Notes: generated by a model not told the origin, from the sequence alone. DNA of 6,577 bases from Hinthialibacter sp964556895 (GCA_964556895.1 CAZKYC010000140.1:1-6577); one strand, 5' to 3'; counted from the first letter of the stretch, positions 1-6,412 are shown. Program-made: numbers and translations.

Positions 1-346
1 CATAAAAGGTTTGTTCATATGGAACCATTGACGCTTCTACATAACTATCGCCTATAACACCAAGAAGCGGAGTGTCGAGTTGAGGGAAATAGTCTTTACC
101 ATTCACAAACCCATAATTATTGATTCTGACTTTGTTATTGAGTGAAAAATCCCAATCCTTCGAATATTGTTTGGTTTGATTGGGTTTAAAACGAAAGATC
201 GGGTTTTTTTCGTTTACATCAAGTGCACCTAAGCCTTCAGCCACTGGCAAGAAACGCAGGCATAATTCAATGAACAGCAATGGAACCATAAAACCGATTC
301 CTACCGCAACCATCGAAAACACTATGCGTTTGTAATTAGATTTCAT
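1..346 (-). CDS. SGNH/GDSL hydrolase family protein, membrane-anchored (N-terminal part, C-terminus beyond window)
   Basis: Partial gene: the ATG is at 346 and the frame stays open to base 1, giving 115 complete codons. Residues 1-7 are short and basic (MKSNYKR). They precede a hydrophobic segment at about 8-33, best read as a signal anchor, so the catalytic domain should face the periplasm. After a linker come the N-terminal family signs: VRINNYGF at 73-80, then GVIGDSYVEA at 96-105. The latter is block I of SGNH hydrolases, and S101 is the expected nucleophile. The Gly and Asn blocks and the DxxH block lie outside the window. Members are esterases or O-acyltransferases/deacetylases acting on glycans and lipids; many of this anchored type sit in surface-polysaccharide loci. 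The start lies 10 nt after the MFS stop with no clear Shine-Dalgarno sequence, which suggests coupled translation. GC is about 38%, clearly below its neighbours. The family call is fairly secure; the substrate is unknown. Confidence 0.8.
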   Translation of the reverse strand, partial: MKSNYKRIVFSMVAVGIGFMVPLLFIELCLRFLPVAEGLGALDVNEKNPIFRFKPNQTKQYSKDWDFSLNNKVRINNYGFVNGKDYFPQLDTPLLGVIGDSYVEASMVPYEQTFY

Positions 347-356
347 TATTCGTTGT

Positions 357-1715
357 TTAGTCGCTCTCAATCGCGTCTTGTGGATTATTGGCTGTAAACG
401 CCGCAGCAAAAATCGCAATCGGAATTATTATACTAAGATAAATCGCAGGATCATACGTCCCATACCAATCCATAGACAGGCTGAACAAAAAAGGGCCAAT
501 CGCGCTAGAGAATACCATTGTCGAAAGGTTGAAGCTACTGATCGCCCCTAAGTGTTCCCGTCCGTAGAACTCTGGCCAAACGACTGTGATTAGCGGCGCG
601 AAGATTCCGCCCGCCGCGCCCAGCCCAATAAACACTAGACACCATCCGAGCCAAGACGAAATCATGGGGATGCCAAAAATGCCGACCGCCATGGCCGCCA
701 TCATAAACATGAGCGTAACTTTGAGGGGGACATAATCGCTAATCCAACCAAACACAAAGTTACAAATGATACTGACCACCGCCATCGGCATGAAGATAGA
801 AAACGCCTGCGATTCGTCTAAGCCCGTTTCACGCGCAATCGAAACAATATGAAACGTCACGCAAGTAACAATCATTGCGAATGACGCTAGCCCTAACGAA
901 AACACCCAAAACGAGTAATCACGCAGCGCTTCTGCGCGAGTGAATTCTTTCACTACCTGATGGGATTTTGATTCATCCACTTCATTCTCATCAACACCAA
1001 TTCCATCCATCACCAGGCCGCATTCTTCGGGCGTGTCGCGAAAGAACAGCCAGCCAAACAACGCCATGCCCATCGACATAGCCATCAAACACAGCCAGGC
1101 GCCGCGCCAGTCAAATGACTGAACGACGCCATTCAACGCCAATGGGGCCACTGAAAACAAAAACGTGACCACTGTGCCATGGATGCCTGAGACAAAGCCA
1201 CGCTTGCGGTTAAACCATTTGCCTAACATCGCGCGCGACGTCATGGCGAGAAGCCCCTGCCCGGTAAAGCGTAGCAGCGTAAACCCCACAAACACTACAG
1301 CAATCGACACCGATGTTGCATTCGACTGAAGCGGCCCAATCAGCAACACCCCAGCGATCCGGTCGCATTGGCTTAAATAAAGCAGCGTGAAACTCAATCC
1401 AAACGCGGTAGGAACAATCAAACATCGCGCGCCCCAGCGGTCAAACCAGTTGCCGCCCATCGGCAGCAGAAAACTACTGAGAATTGTCCCAACCATATAA
1501 GCGGCCGAGAGTTGAACGCTGGTCAGCCCCAACGCGGCCATCAGGGGCTCGGTAAACACGCTGACGCCCATCGTCTGGCCGGGAATGCTCATCACCACGC
1601 CGATTGTACTGGCGATGACAATTACCCATCCATAATAAAAGGGAAAGCGTTTGGGAGAAAAGGGAAAATCAGGCGCAACGAGTGGGTGTTGTCCTTTGGG
1701 TCGTAGTATTTCCAT
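357..1715 (-). CDS. MFS transporter (MCT/oxalate-formate antiporter-like)
   Basis: A complete 452-residue protein of normal major facilitator length with about twelve hydrophobic segments. The first follows a cytoplasmic N-tail at about residue 27 (FYYGWVIVIAS). Motif A lies in the loop after TM2 as GNWFDRWGAR at 88-97, with the key D92, R93 and R97. A degenerate second-half copy, FGWISDYVPLK, is at 322-332. TM4 carries LLRFTGQG (R149) followed by the loop GKWFNRKRGFVSGI at 165-178, a pattern seen in monocarboxylate and oxalate/formate-type MFS proteins. A hydrophilic acidic loop at about 227-265 separates the two six-helix halves. It should act as an inner-membrane secondary transporter for a small, probably anionic or zwitterionic, metabolite; the substrate and direction are not readable. 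Its ATG comes one nucleotide after the aminotransferase TAA, so translation is probably coupled. This pairing suggests it moves a substrate or product of the aminotransferase. Confidence 0.88.
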   Translation of the reverse strand: MEILRPKGQHPLVAPDFPFSPKRFPFYYGWVIVIASTIGVVMSIPGQTMGVSVFTEPLMAALGLTSVQLSAAYMVGTILSSFLLPMGGNWFDRWGARCLIVPTAFGLSFTLLYLSQCDRIAGVLLIGPLQSNATSVSIAVVFVGFTLLRFTGQGLLAMTSRAMLGKWFNRKRGFVSGIHGTVVTFLFSVAPLALNGVVQSFDWRGAWLCLMAMSMGMALFGWLFFRDTPEECGLVMDGIGVDENEVDESKSHQVVKEFTRAEALRDYSFWVFSLGLASFAMIVTCVTFHIVSIARETGLDESQAFSIFMPMAVVSIICNFVFGWISDYVPLKVTLMFMMAAMAVGIFGIPMISSWLGWCLVFIGLGAAGGIFAPLITVVWPEFYGREHLGAISSFNLSTMVFSSAIGPFLFSLSMDWYGTYDPAIYLSIIIPIAIFAAAFTANNPQDAIESD

Positions 1716-1716
1716 A

Positions 1717-2991
1717 TTAGTAAATTGTTTCTCTCAGCGCTTCTTGAAAGCGATCTAAAAAGTCGTCGCAAACGGATTCGTCGTGAGCAATGGAAAGGTA
1801 CAGTTTGGTACCCATCGGGTTGAGAAATACACCCCGCTTGAACAGATTCAACATCAGCTGGCGCCCTTTGGCGGAATCGCCTTTTTTGGTGGAGCGATAA
1901 TCAAAGACAGGTTCGCTTGAAAAAACAACCTGGGCAAGCGGGCCGTCGCCGATGATTTGTCCGACAACGCCTTGCTCTTCTAAAATATTGCGCAATCCAT
2001 CCCGCAGATAGTTACCGAGTTGATGCAAGCGCGGGTAGACGCCCTCTTGCGAAAATTGCCCCAAAGTCGCCCGCGCCGCCGCGCAGGAAATGGGGTTACC
2101 GCCGAGAGTTGACGCTGACCACACGTAAGGCATTTGGTTCATGCGCGACTCGCACACCAAGTCCATCACGTCCGCCCGTCCGCCGTACGCGCCGATAGGG
2201 TACCCGCCGCCTAGGGCTTTGCCATACGCGACCAAATCAGGAACGACACCGTAATATTCTTGCGCCCCACCATACGCCAGGCGAAATCCGGTGACCACCT
2301 CGTCGAAGATCAAGACAATACCCTGTTTTTGGGTCATGTCTCGCAGTTCCTCTAAAAACCCCGGCTTGGGTGGAGTGCATCGTTGCAGCGGTTCTACGAT
2401 TACGCCTGCCAAATCTGAGGCGTTGTCTTCTATGATGCGTTTCATCGTTTCAATATCGTTATAGGGCGCGACCAGCATATCCTGAAGCGCCGACCGTGAC
2501 GCGCCTGTCCCGGTCGGTTCGGGTTTGGGCCAGTCAGGCGGGTTGTCAGGGAACAGACTCACTACACCAATTTCTGTTGCGCCATGATAGGCGCCTTCAA
2601 ATTTCAATATCTTTGAACACCCGGTAAACTCGCGCGCCAAGCGGCGGCAATATAACGTCGCTTCGGTGCCAGACGCCGCGAAGCGAACCTGATCGCAGGC
2701 GGGGCTAAGCCTCAGAATTTCCTCAGCGAGCAACAACGCGTTTTCATTCACATACGAAAAGTTAGAACCAAGCGGCGCCTGTTTGACCACAGCGTCAACG
2801 ACGGCCGGGTTGGCGTGGCCAACTAACGCAGACCCCCACCCCATTGAAAAATCAATGTATTCGCGCCCGTCTGCGTCCCACAGGCGGCATCCCTGCCCCC
2901 GCTGGACCACCATCGTCAGTTCGGGCGTCAGGTTAAATTCTCCGTTCGAACCAGCGGGAAACGCCGCCAGCGACCGTTCAGCCCAGTTCAT
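1717..2991 (-). CDS. Class III PLP-dependent aminotransferase, glutamate-1-semialdehyde 2,1-aminomutase-like
   Basis: A complete 424-residue fold-type I, class III (GabT/HemL-type) enzyme of usual family length. Visible landmarks in order: VRFAASGTEAT around 102-112 (phosphate-binding SGTE), FEGAYHG at 131-137 (cofactor-stacking Y135-H136), LIFDEVVTGFR at 227-237 with D230 contacting the pyridine nitrogen, and YGKALGGGYPIGAYGG at 256-271 with K258 as the Schiff-base lysine. T295 (SASTLGGNP) is the residue reaching the partner subunit's cofactor phosphate. All catalytic positions are intact, so it should be active in the cytoplasm. The FDEVVTGFR and GKxxGGGxPIGAxGG patterns are closest to HemL. 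However, the flanking transporter and SGNH hydrolase are not tetrapyrrole genes, so a transaminase for another carbonyl or amine substrate is at least as likely. Start choice: the ATG at 2991 has GAGGG four bases upstream. It is the second gene of the cluster, 36 nt after the zinc-ribbon gene. Confidence 0.9.
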   Translation of the reverse strand: MNWAERSLAAFPAGSNGEFNLTPELTMVVQRGQGCRLWDADGREYIDFSMGWGSALVGHANPAVVDAVVKQAPLGSNFSYVNENALLLAEEILRLSPACDQVRFAASGTEATLYCRRLAREFTGCSKILKFEGAYHGATEIGVVSLFPDNPPDWPKPEPTGTGASRSALQDMLVAPYNDIETMKRIIEDNASDLAGVIVEPLQRCTPPKPGFLEELRDMTQKQGIVLIFDEVVTGFRLAYGGAQEYYGVVPDLVAYGKALGGGYPIGAYGGRADVMDLVCESRMNQMPYVWSASTLGGNPISCAAARATLGQFSQEGVYPRLHQLGNYLRDGLRNILEEQGVVGQIIGDGPLAQVVFSSEPVFDYRSTKKGDSAKGRQLMLNLFKRGVFLNPMGTKLYLSIAHDESVCDDFLDRFQEALRETIY

Positions 2992-2995
2992 AGTT

Positions 2996-3000
2996 CCCTC
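2996..3000 (-). promoter_or_regulatory. Ribosome binding site of the aminotransferase gene
   Basis: Read on the minus strand, GAGGG lies four bases before the ATG at 2991. It is the only good Shine-Dalgarno match among the three downstream genes of the cluster. The aminotransferase therefore probably has independent initiation, while the MFS and SGNH genes rely on coupling. Confidence 0.65.
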
Positions 3001-3027
3001 GTAGGGTTGGTTGAAAGACTTAATGAT

Positions 3028-3237
3028 CTACCACAGAGTATCTTGAGCGGGTTTTCGCTTTACGGGGAGGTCTGCGTCGGGGTCAGGAAAATTTCGCTGC
3101 TTGCACTTGAGGCATGTCACGACCGAAGCGGCAGGCGCTTCAGCCAAAAACCGCCCGCATTTTCTACAGTAGACAGGCCATAACGCCAACGCGTTTGGTG
3201 GATCAACAGTTGGTAAAGACACAACGCCCTCAATCAT
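3028..3237 (-). CDS. Small Com-like zinc-ribbon protein
   Basis: A 69-residue protein (from the ATG at 3237) with two CxxC knuckles: C24-R-K-C27 and C42-L-K-C45, spaced by 14 residues. The context YCRKCGRFLAEA...VTCLKCKQRN matches the pattern of the Mu-phage Com translational regulator family (RCxxCgkLL...iKCpRCxxxN). A structural zinc site and nucleic-acid binding are therefore plausible, but function is inferred from pattern only. The tail is basic then polar (VKRKPAQDTLW). Start choice is uncertain. The ATG at 3237 has no Shine-Dalgarno sequence. A GTG at 3222 (residue 6) has GAGG at 3228-3231, five bases upstream, and would give a 64-residue protein without losing the zinc ribbon. It is the first gene of the minus-strand cluster, 36 nt before the aminotransferase. 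No phage genes are nearby, so it is not evidently part of a Mu-like prophage. It could be a regulator of the cluster or an unrelated small zinc protein. Confidence 0.72.
   Translation of the reverse strand: MIEGVVSLPTVDPPNALALWPVYCRKCGRFLAEAPAASVVTCLKCKQRNFPDPDADLPVKRKPAQDTLW
3228..3231 (-). promoter_or_regulatory. Shine-Dalgarno candidate supporting an alternative GTG start of the zinc-ribbon gene
   Basis: Minus-strand GAGG lies five bases before the GTG at 3220-3222, inside the ATG-based reading frame. No purine-rich site precedes the ATG at 3237. This favours the GTG as the true start. Confidence 0.45.
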
Positions 3238-3256
3238 AAGACATTCAGATAGATAA

Positions 3257-3262
3257 ATTATA
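3257..3262 (-). promoter_or_regulatory. Candidate -10 element for the four-gene cluster
   Basis: A perfect TATAAT is read on the minus strand within an AT-rich stretch (about 3245-3280) upstream of the zinc-ribbon gene. The best -35 candidate is only TCGCAA, 16 bases upstream (3 of 6 matches to TTGACA), so the promoter call is weak. Expected initiation near 3250 leaves about 12 nt before the ATG at 3237 but about 28 nt before the GTG at 3222, again fitting the GTG start. Confidence 0.35.
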
Positions 3263-3313
3263 ACTAATGTTATTTATATTGCGAGATGGAAGGCCCCACA
3301 AAGAATCGAAAGC

Positions 3314-3347
3314 AAACTAGGGGCGCAGCAAACTGCGCCCCTAGTTT
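3314..3347 (-). terminator. Rho-independent-type terminator after the DUF2961 gene
   Basis: A perfect 15-bp inverted repeat: the left arm at 3314-3328 and right arm at 3333-3347 are exact complements around the tetraloop at 3329-3332. The GC core is GGGGCGCAG. It begins 10 nt beyond the minus-strand DUF2961 stop. On that strand it is followed by a moderately T-rich tail (GTTTGCTTTCGATTCTTTG), which fits termination of the DUF2961 transcript. It also insulates the downstream cluster's promoter region. Confidence 0.8.
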
Positions 3348-3357
3348 AGTTCAGCCC

Positions 3358-4503
3358 CTAATTCACCTCTAGTTCATCTTTGCTTGGGAACTTGGGGAAC
3401 TTGGCGTGCGGCTCGGTCTGATACCAATAGGCCACCGAGGCGATGTCGTCCTGCAAGGGCAAATACCGCCCGCCTGATCGCCATCCCAACGCTTGAATAG
3501 TCACCCTTAGGTCTGTTTCAAAGCGGATCGGGTCGAGAACATGCCAGCGATAGAGGCCAAGACGTTGCTGGGCTTTATAAAAGCCGTCCGGCTGGATGAG
3601 CTGGTGAAACCCAACGAATGGAGTGGAATAGGTCTCATAGCGATGTTCGGCTTTGTTTTCGAATCCATATGAGCCTAAGAAGTAATCTTCCGTCCCCGTG
3701 CCGCAGATGGTCGGCCAGTCGTTGTCGCCGTCCATGTAGAATTTGATCTCGCCTTCGCCCCACCAGCCGTTGTTATTGAGCCCCCACGCCATGTAAGTTC
3801 CAACGTAGTGGCCTTTGCCCTTGATATCATCAACGAGGGTATAGACATCCTTATAAGGCAGTGGATTCACGCGGCGAAACTGGGCGTGAAAATAGGCGGC
3901 GTCATCAGGAACATCCGTCAAGGTATAGTCAATCTGGTAATACACCACCATCGCGTTTTGGTCGATGTTTTCGAGCGTGATTTTACATTTCTTACGAAAC
4001 GGCATCACCCAATACGAGTTAAAGGCGCTGCCCGGGTTTACCACAATTGGAATCGAATTGAGATGGGAATACTCCCCCCAGCCCATGCCAAAGAAATCGC
4101 CGACCGGGCATTCAACCGACGGCTCGGTTTCGTCGTCCCAGTACATGCGCAAGATCGAATAGCGCCAGTTGCCGGTTGGGGTCAACCAGATGTGTTGAAT
4201 GGCGCCCGGCCCTTCAATCTCGGCCATGGTGAAGGTCGTCCCTGGCTCGACCCGGACCGATGGCGATACTTTCCACCCTTGGCCCAACTCGCGCGAGGCG
4301 TGTTTGCCTGTGCCGTCGACGGCCTTTCCGCCCATGCCTTTGGCGCCGTTAAAATTCTCAGGACTGATCGAGCGCGTCTTGGCGTCAGACAGGCGATACA
4401 GATTGCCCAGGTTCATATTAAGGCCATTGAAGCCCTCAGCCCAAGCCGAATGCAATGAAAACGCGATTACGAAAACTATGGTTCCCCAACGATTGAGTTT
4501 CAT
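3358..4503 (-). CDS. Secreted DUF2961 protein (glycoside hydrolase family GH172)
   Basis: A complete 381-residue protein with a Sec signal peptide: basic MKLNR, a hydrophobic core to about residue 18, and a probable signal-peptidase I cut after AWA (22/23). The mature part shows DUF2961 landmarks: EIEGPGAIQHIWLT at 95-108, LRMYWDDETEPSVECPVGDFFG at 118-139, and GTGTEDYF at 268-275. This is the twin jelly-roll fold. Characterised GH172 members cleave alpha-D-fructofuranosyl or D-arabinofuranosyl linkages, with catalytic glutamates. E272 in GTGTEDYF is the best nucleophile candidate here, by analogy. Single-domain length is normal. The protein should be periplasmic or exported; no lipobox, C-terminal anchor or carbohydrate-binding module is seen. 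The ATG at 4503 has an excellent Shine-Dalgarno sequence (AGGAGG, six-base spacer). It is transcribed divergently from the GH28 gene across 93 bp, suggesting joint control and a common polysaccharide target. Family call strong, exact substrate unknown. Confidence 0.9.
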   Translation of the reverse strand: MKLNRWGTIVFVIAFSLHSAWAEGFNGLNMNLGNLYRLSDAKTRSISPENFNGAKGMGGKAVDGTGKHASRELGQGWKVSPSVRVEPGTTFTMAEIEGPGAIQHIWLTPTGNWRYSILRMYWDDETEPSVECPVGDFFGMGWGEYSHLNSIPIVVNPGSAFNSYWVMPFRKKCKITLENIDQNAMVVYYQIDYTLTDVPDDAAYFHAQFRRVNPLPYKDVYTLVDDIKGKGHYVGTYMAWGLNNNGWWGEGEIKFYMDGDNDWPTICGTGTEDYFLGSYGFENKAEHRYETYSTPFVGFHQLIQPDGFYKAQQRLGLYRWHVLDPIRFETDLRVTIQALGWRSGGRYLPLQDDIASVAYWYQTEPHAKFPKFPSKDELEVN

Positions 4504-4509
4504 CCTTCT

Positions 4510-4515
4510 CCTCCT
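4510..4515 (-). promoter_or_regulatory. Ribosome binding site of the DUF2961 gene
   Basis: Minus-strand AGGAGG sits in a purine-only run with a six-base spacer to the ATG at 4503. It is the strongest ribosome site in the window and fixes the start that leaves an intact signal peptide. Confidence 0.8.
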
Positions 4516-4580
4516 CTAAAAACGTTCGCTTTCAACAAGCCAATTGGGTAAGATAGGTCTTGTGTTCATCATCTGACATC

Positions 4581-4588
4581 AGGGGGAG
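4581..4588 (+). promoter_or_regulatory. Ribosome binding site of the GH28 gene
   Basis: AGGGGGAG lies eight bases before the ATG at 4597. It supports that start, which yields a complete signal peptide. Confidence 0.7.
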
Positions 4589-4596
4589 CAACGTCA

Positions 4597-6180
4597 ATGA
4601 ATACATTTCGTTTTTTCACATTCTTTTTGCCGATCATATTTTCTCTCGCCGGCCTTTCTAGCCCTGATTCGACCTATAACGTCAAAGACTATGGGGCTGC
4701 TGCTGACGGCGTAGCCAAAGATACAGCGGCAATTCGCTCGGCGCTCAATGACGCCTCGAAACAAGGCGGAGGCAGGGTTCTTTTCCCTGCGGGGACGTAT
4801 CTAACCGGAACCATTGATCTGAAAGACAATATCACGCTGGTCATTCAAGAAGGGGCAACCCTACGCGGCAGCAAAGACCTCTCAGACTACCCAATACGCA
4901 AACCCAAGATTCGATCGTATACCGACAACTATGTTCAACACGCCCTGATTTATGCGGAGAACGCCAAGAACGTTTCGATCCAGGGCCGTGGAACCATTGA
5001 CGGGCAAGGAGAGAGTTTTTTCAACAAAGACTATTTGGTCAGGCCCTACGTCATACGAATGGCCAGTTGTAAGAACGTATCCATCGAAGGCGTTACACTG
5101 ATCAACTCACCCATGTGGATGCAACATTATCTCGCTTGTGACGGCGTAACTATCCGTGGAATTCGAGTCAACAATTTATGTAACTACAACAATGACGGCA
5201 TCGACATCGACAGCTGCCGCAATGTCATTCTCTCTGATTGCGAAATTTATTCTGATGACGACGCGATATGCCTTAAATCCACTACGCCGAGACCATGCGA
5301 GAACGTAACGATTACCAATTGTGTGATTGGCAGCTTTTGCAACGCCCTGAAAATGGGCACGGAAACCAACGGTGGATTTAAGAACATAGCGATATCAAAC
5401 TGCGTCATCTCACCGCCCCAAAAACCCTTATGGCGCAAGCGCACTGTAGGTATTTCTGGAATCGCCTTAGAGATCGTCGACGGCGGCGTTATGGATGGCG
5501 TCGTGATCTCGAATATTTCAATGTCGGGCGTGAAGTCGCCGTTGTTTATTCGCCTGGGCAACCGCGCGCGTCCTCACACGAAAGATAGCGCTCCGATTGG
5601 CGTTGGAGAAATGAAAAACATCATCATTTCAAATGTAATCGCGAGAGATATAGGCCCCTATGGCTGCGTCATCTCAGGCATCCCCAATCACTTGATTCAA
5701 GACATATCACTCAACAACCTCATGCTTGAGTTTCCAGGTGGAATCGAGAAGACGCCTCAACTAAGTGAGGTTCCTGAAAAAGAAAATTCGTATCCTGAGG
5801 CGACAATGTTTGGCGCGACGCCATCGTATGGATTGTTCATGCGCCATGTGGATGGCATTAGTATGAATGGGCTACGTCTTATTCTCAATCAATCCGACTT
5901 ACGACCAGCGATGGTGTTTGATGATGTAAGCGACGTTCAGTTAATCAACAGCCAGTTACAAGCCAGCGAAAACTCTTCAATTGTCCACCTGAAAGACTCA
6001 AGCGACATCATCATTCAAGGGTGCTCGACGATGGCGTCCTCGAAAGCCTTCTTATCCGGCGAAGGCGCCGTGAGTGAAATCATACTAATGAACAACTTAT
6101 TTAATCATTCCGAAACAGTTGTTTTGAATAAAGAGATTGAGAAGCACGTTTTTCTATCTGGAAATCGTATGCCCAACTAG
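4597..6180 (+). CDS. Secreted GH28-type (polygalacturonase-like) right-handed beta-helix protein
   Basis: A complete 527-residue protein. The N-terminus (MNTFRFFTFFLPIIFSLAGLSS) is a signal peptide with cleavage near 19-22. The pectate-lyase-superfamily opening follows: YNVKDYGAAADGVAKDTAAIRSAL at 27-50 and GGGRVLFPAGTYLTGTI at 57-73. Beta-helix coils with repeating N-V/I-x-I-x-x patterns then run through most of the protein. The GH28 active-site strip is recognisable: NNDGIDIDS at 198-206 (family NTD, D200), SDDDAICLKS at 219-228 (the DD pair) and IRLGNR at 318-323 in the RIK region. The usual GHG histidine is replaced by FCNALKMGTE at 247-256, a variant typical of many bacterial GH28-like proteins. 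A C-terminal extension (about 400-527) includes YPEATMFGATPSYGLFMRHVDGI and additional coils. It probably hydrolyses a uronate-rich pectin-like glycan outside the cytoplasm; exact linkage uncertain. It is divergent from the DUF2961 gene. Confidence 0.88.
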   Translation: MNTFRFFTFFLPIIFSLAGLSSPDSTYNVKDYGAAADGVAKDTAAIRSALNDASKQGGGRVLFPAGTYLTGTIDLKDNITLVIQEGATLRGSKDLSDYPIRKPKIRSYTDNYVQHALIYAENAKNVSIQGRGTIDGQGESFFNKDYLVRPYVIRMASCKNVSIEGVTLINSPMWMQHYLACDGVTIRGIRVNNLCNYNNDGIDIDSCRNVILSDCEIYSDDDAICLKSTTPRPCENVTITNCVIGSFCNALKMGTETNGGFKNIAISNCVISPPQKPLWRKRTVGISGIALEIVDGGVMDGVVISNISMSGVKSPLFIRLGNRARPHTKDSAPIGVGEMKNIIISNVIARDIGPYGCVISGIPNHLIQDISLNNLMLEFPGGIEKTPQLSEVPEKENSYPEATMFGATPSYGLFMRHVDGISMNGLRLILNQSDLRPAMVFDDVSDVQLINSQLQASENSSIVHLKDSSDIIIQGCSTMASSKAFLSGEGAVSEIILMNNLFNHSETVVLNKEIEKHVFLSGNRMPN

Positions 6181-6371
6181 GAATCCAAGGCGCCTTCTTT
6201 AAAAACGCATTCATATTTAACTACGCGAAAGGCATAGGCGTTACTCTGTGAGCGCCTGCGCCAAAAAGCGGAGCGGCGCTGAAGCGAGCAGGGTTGCATC
6301 CATGCCTAACACAGCAATAGATTACCCCCCCCTCCAATTTTTCACGGCGAACGACTCGCGGATCCCCCTGT

Positions 6372-6384
6372 CCGCCTGCGGCGG
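6372..6384. repeat. Small perfect hairpin
   Basis: CCGCC at 6372-6376 and GGCGG at 6380-6384 form a five-base stem with TGC as loop. It lies directly before the C/G-run hairpin and probably belongs to the same repeat unit. Confidence 0.6.
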
Positions 6385-6386
6385 CC

Positions 6387-6409
6387 TTCCCCCCTTAAAA
6401 AGGGGGGGG
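6387..6409. repeat. C-run/G-run hairpin
   Basis: Six C and two T (6389-6396) pair with AA and six G (6400-6407) around AAA. TT at 6387-6388 can add wobble pairs with G6408-G6409. CCCCCTT-AAA-AAGGGGG hairpins are a common dispersed intergenic motif in several bacterial groups. The nine-G run is also a likely place for sequencing or assembly length errors. Confidence 0.6.
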
Positions 6410-6412
6410 GCC

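Larger units (their letters stand above)
4504..4596. promoter_or_regulatory. Divergent regulatory region between the DUF2961 and GH28 genes
   Basis: These 93 bp must hold both 5' regions. Shine-Dalgarno sites are AGGAGG at 4510-4515 (minus) and AGGGGGAG at 4581-4588 (plus, eight bases before the ATG). An exact palindrome CCAATTGG lies at 4540-4547, and CTGA-CA-TCAG at 4573-4582 is a second small dyad. A plus-strand TAAGAT at 4549-4554 is a possible -10, but no convincing -35 is visible. One regulator could act on both genes; operator identity is not demonstrated. Confidence 0.5.

Noticed and set aside
1717..2991. Naming the aminotransferase hemL
   Set aside because: Motifs resemble HemL, but class III enzymes share them and the neighbours are not tetrapyrrole genes, so a gene symbol would overstate the evidence.
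3028..3237. Mu-like prophage remnant
   Set aside because: Only the zinc-ribbon pattern is phage-like. No other phage gene, attachment site or integrase is visible in the window.
3808..4458. 216-residue open frame on the plus strand opposite the DUF2961 gene
   Set aside because: It lies wholly antisense to a gene with clear family motifs and a signal peptide. It has no ribosome site and no recognisable domain, and is best explained as a codon-bias shadow.
5247..5561. 104-residue minus-strand open frame inside the GH28 gene
   Set aside because: It is fully antisense to conserved GH28 active-site codons and has no family features.
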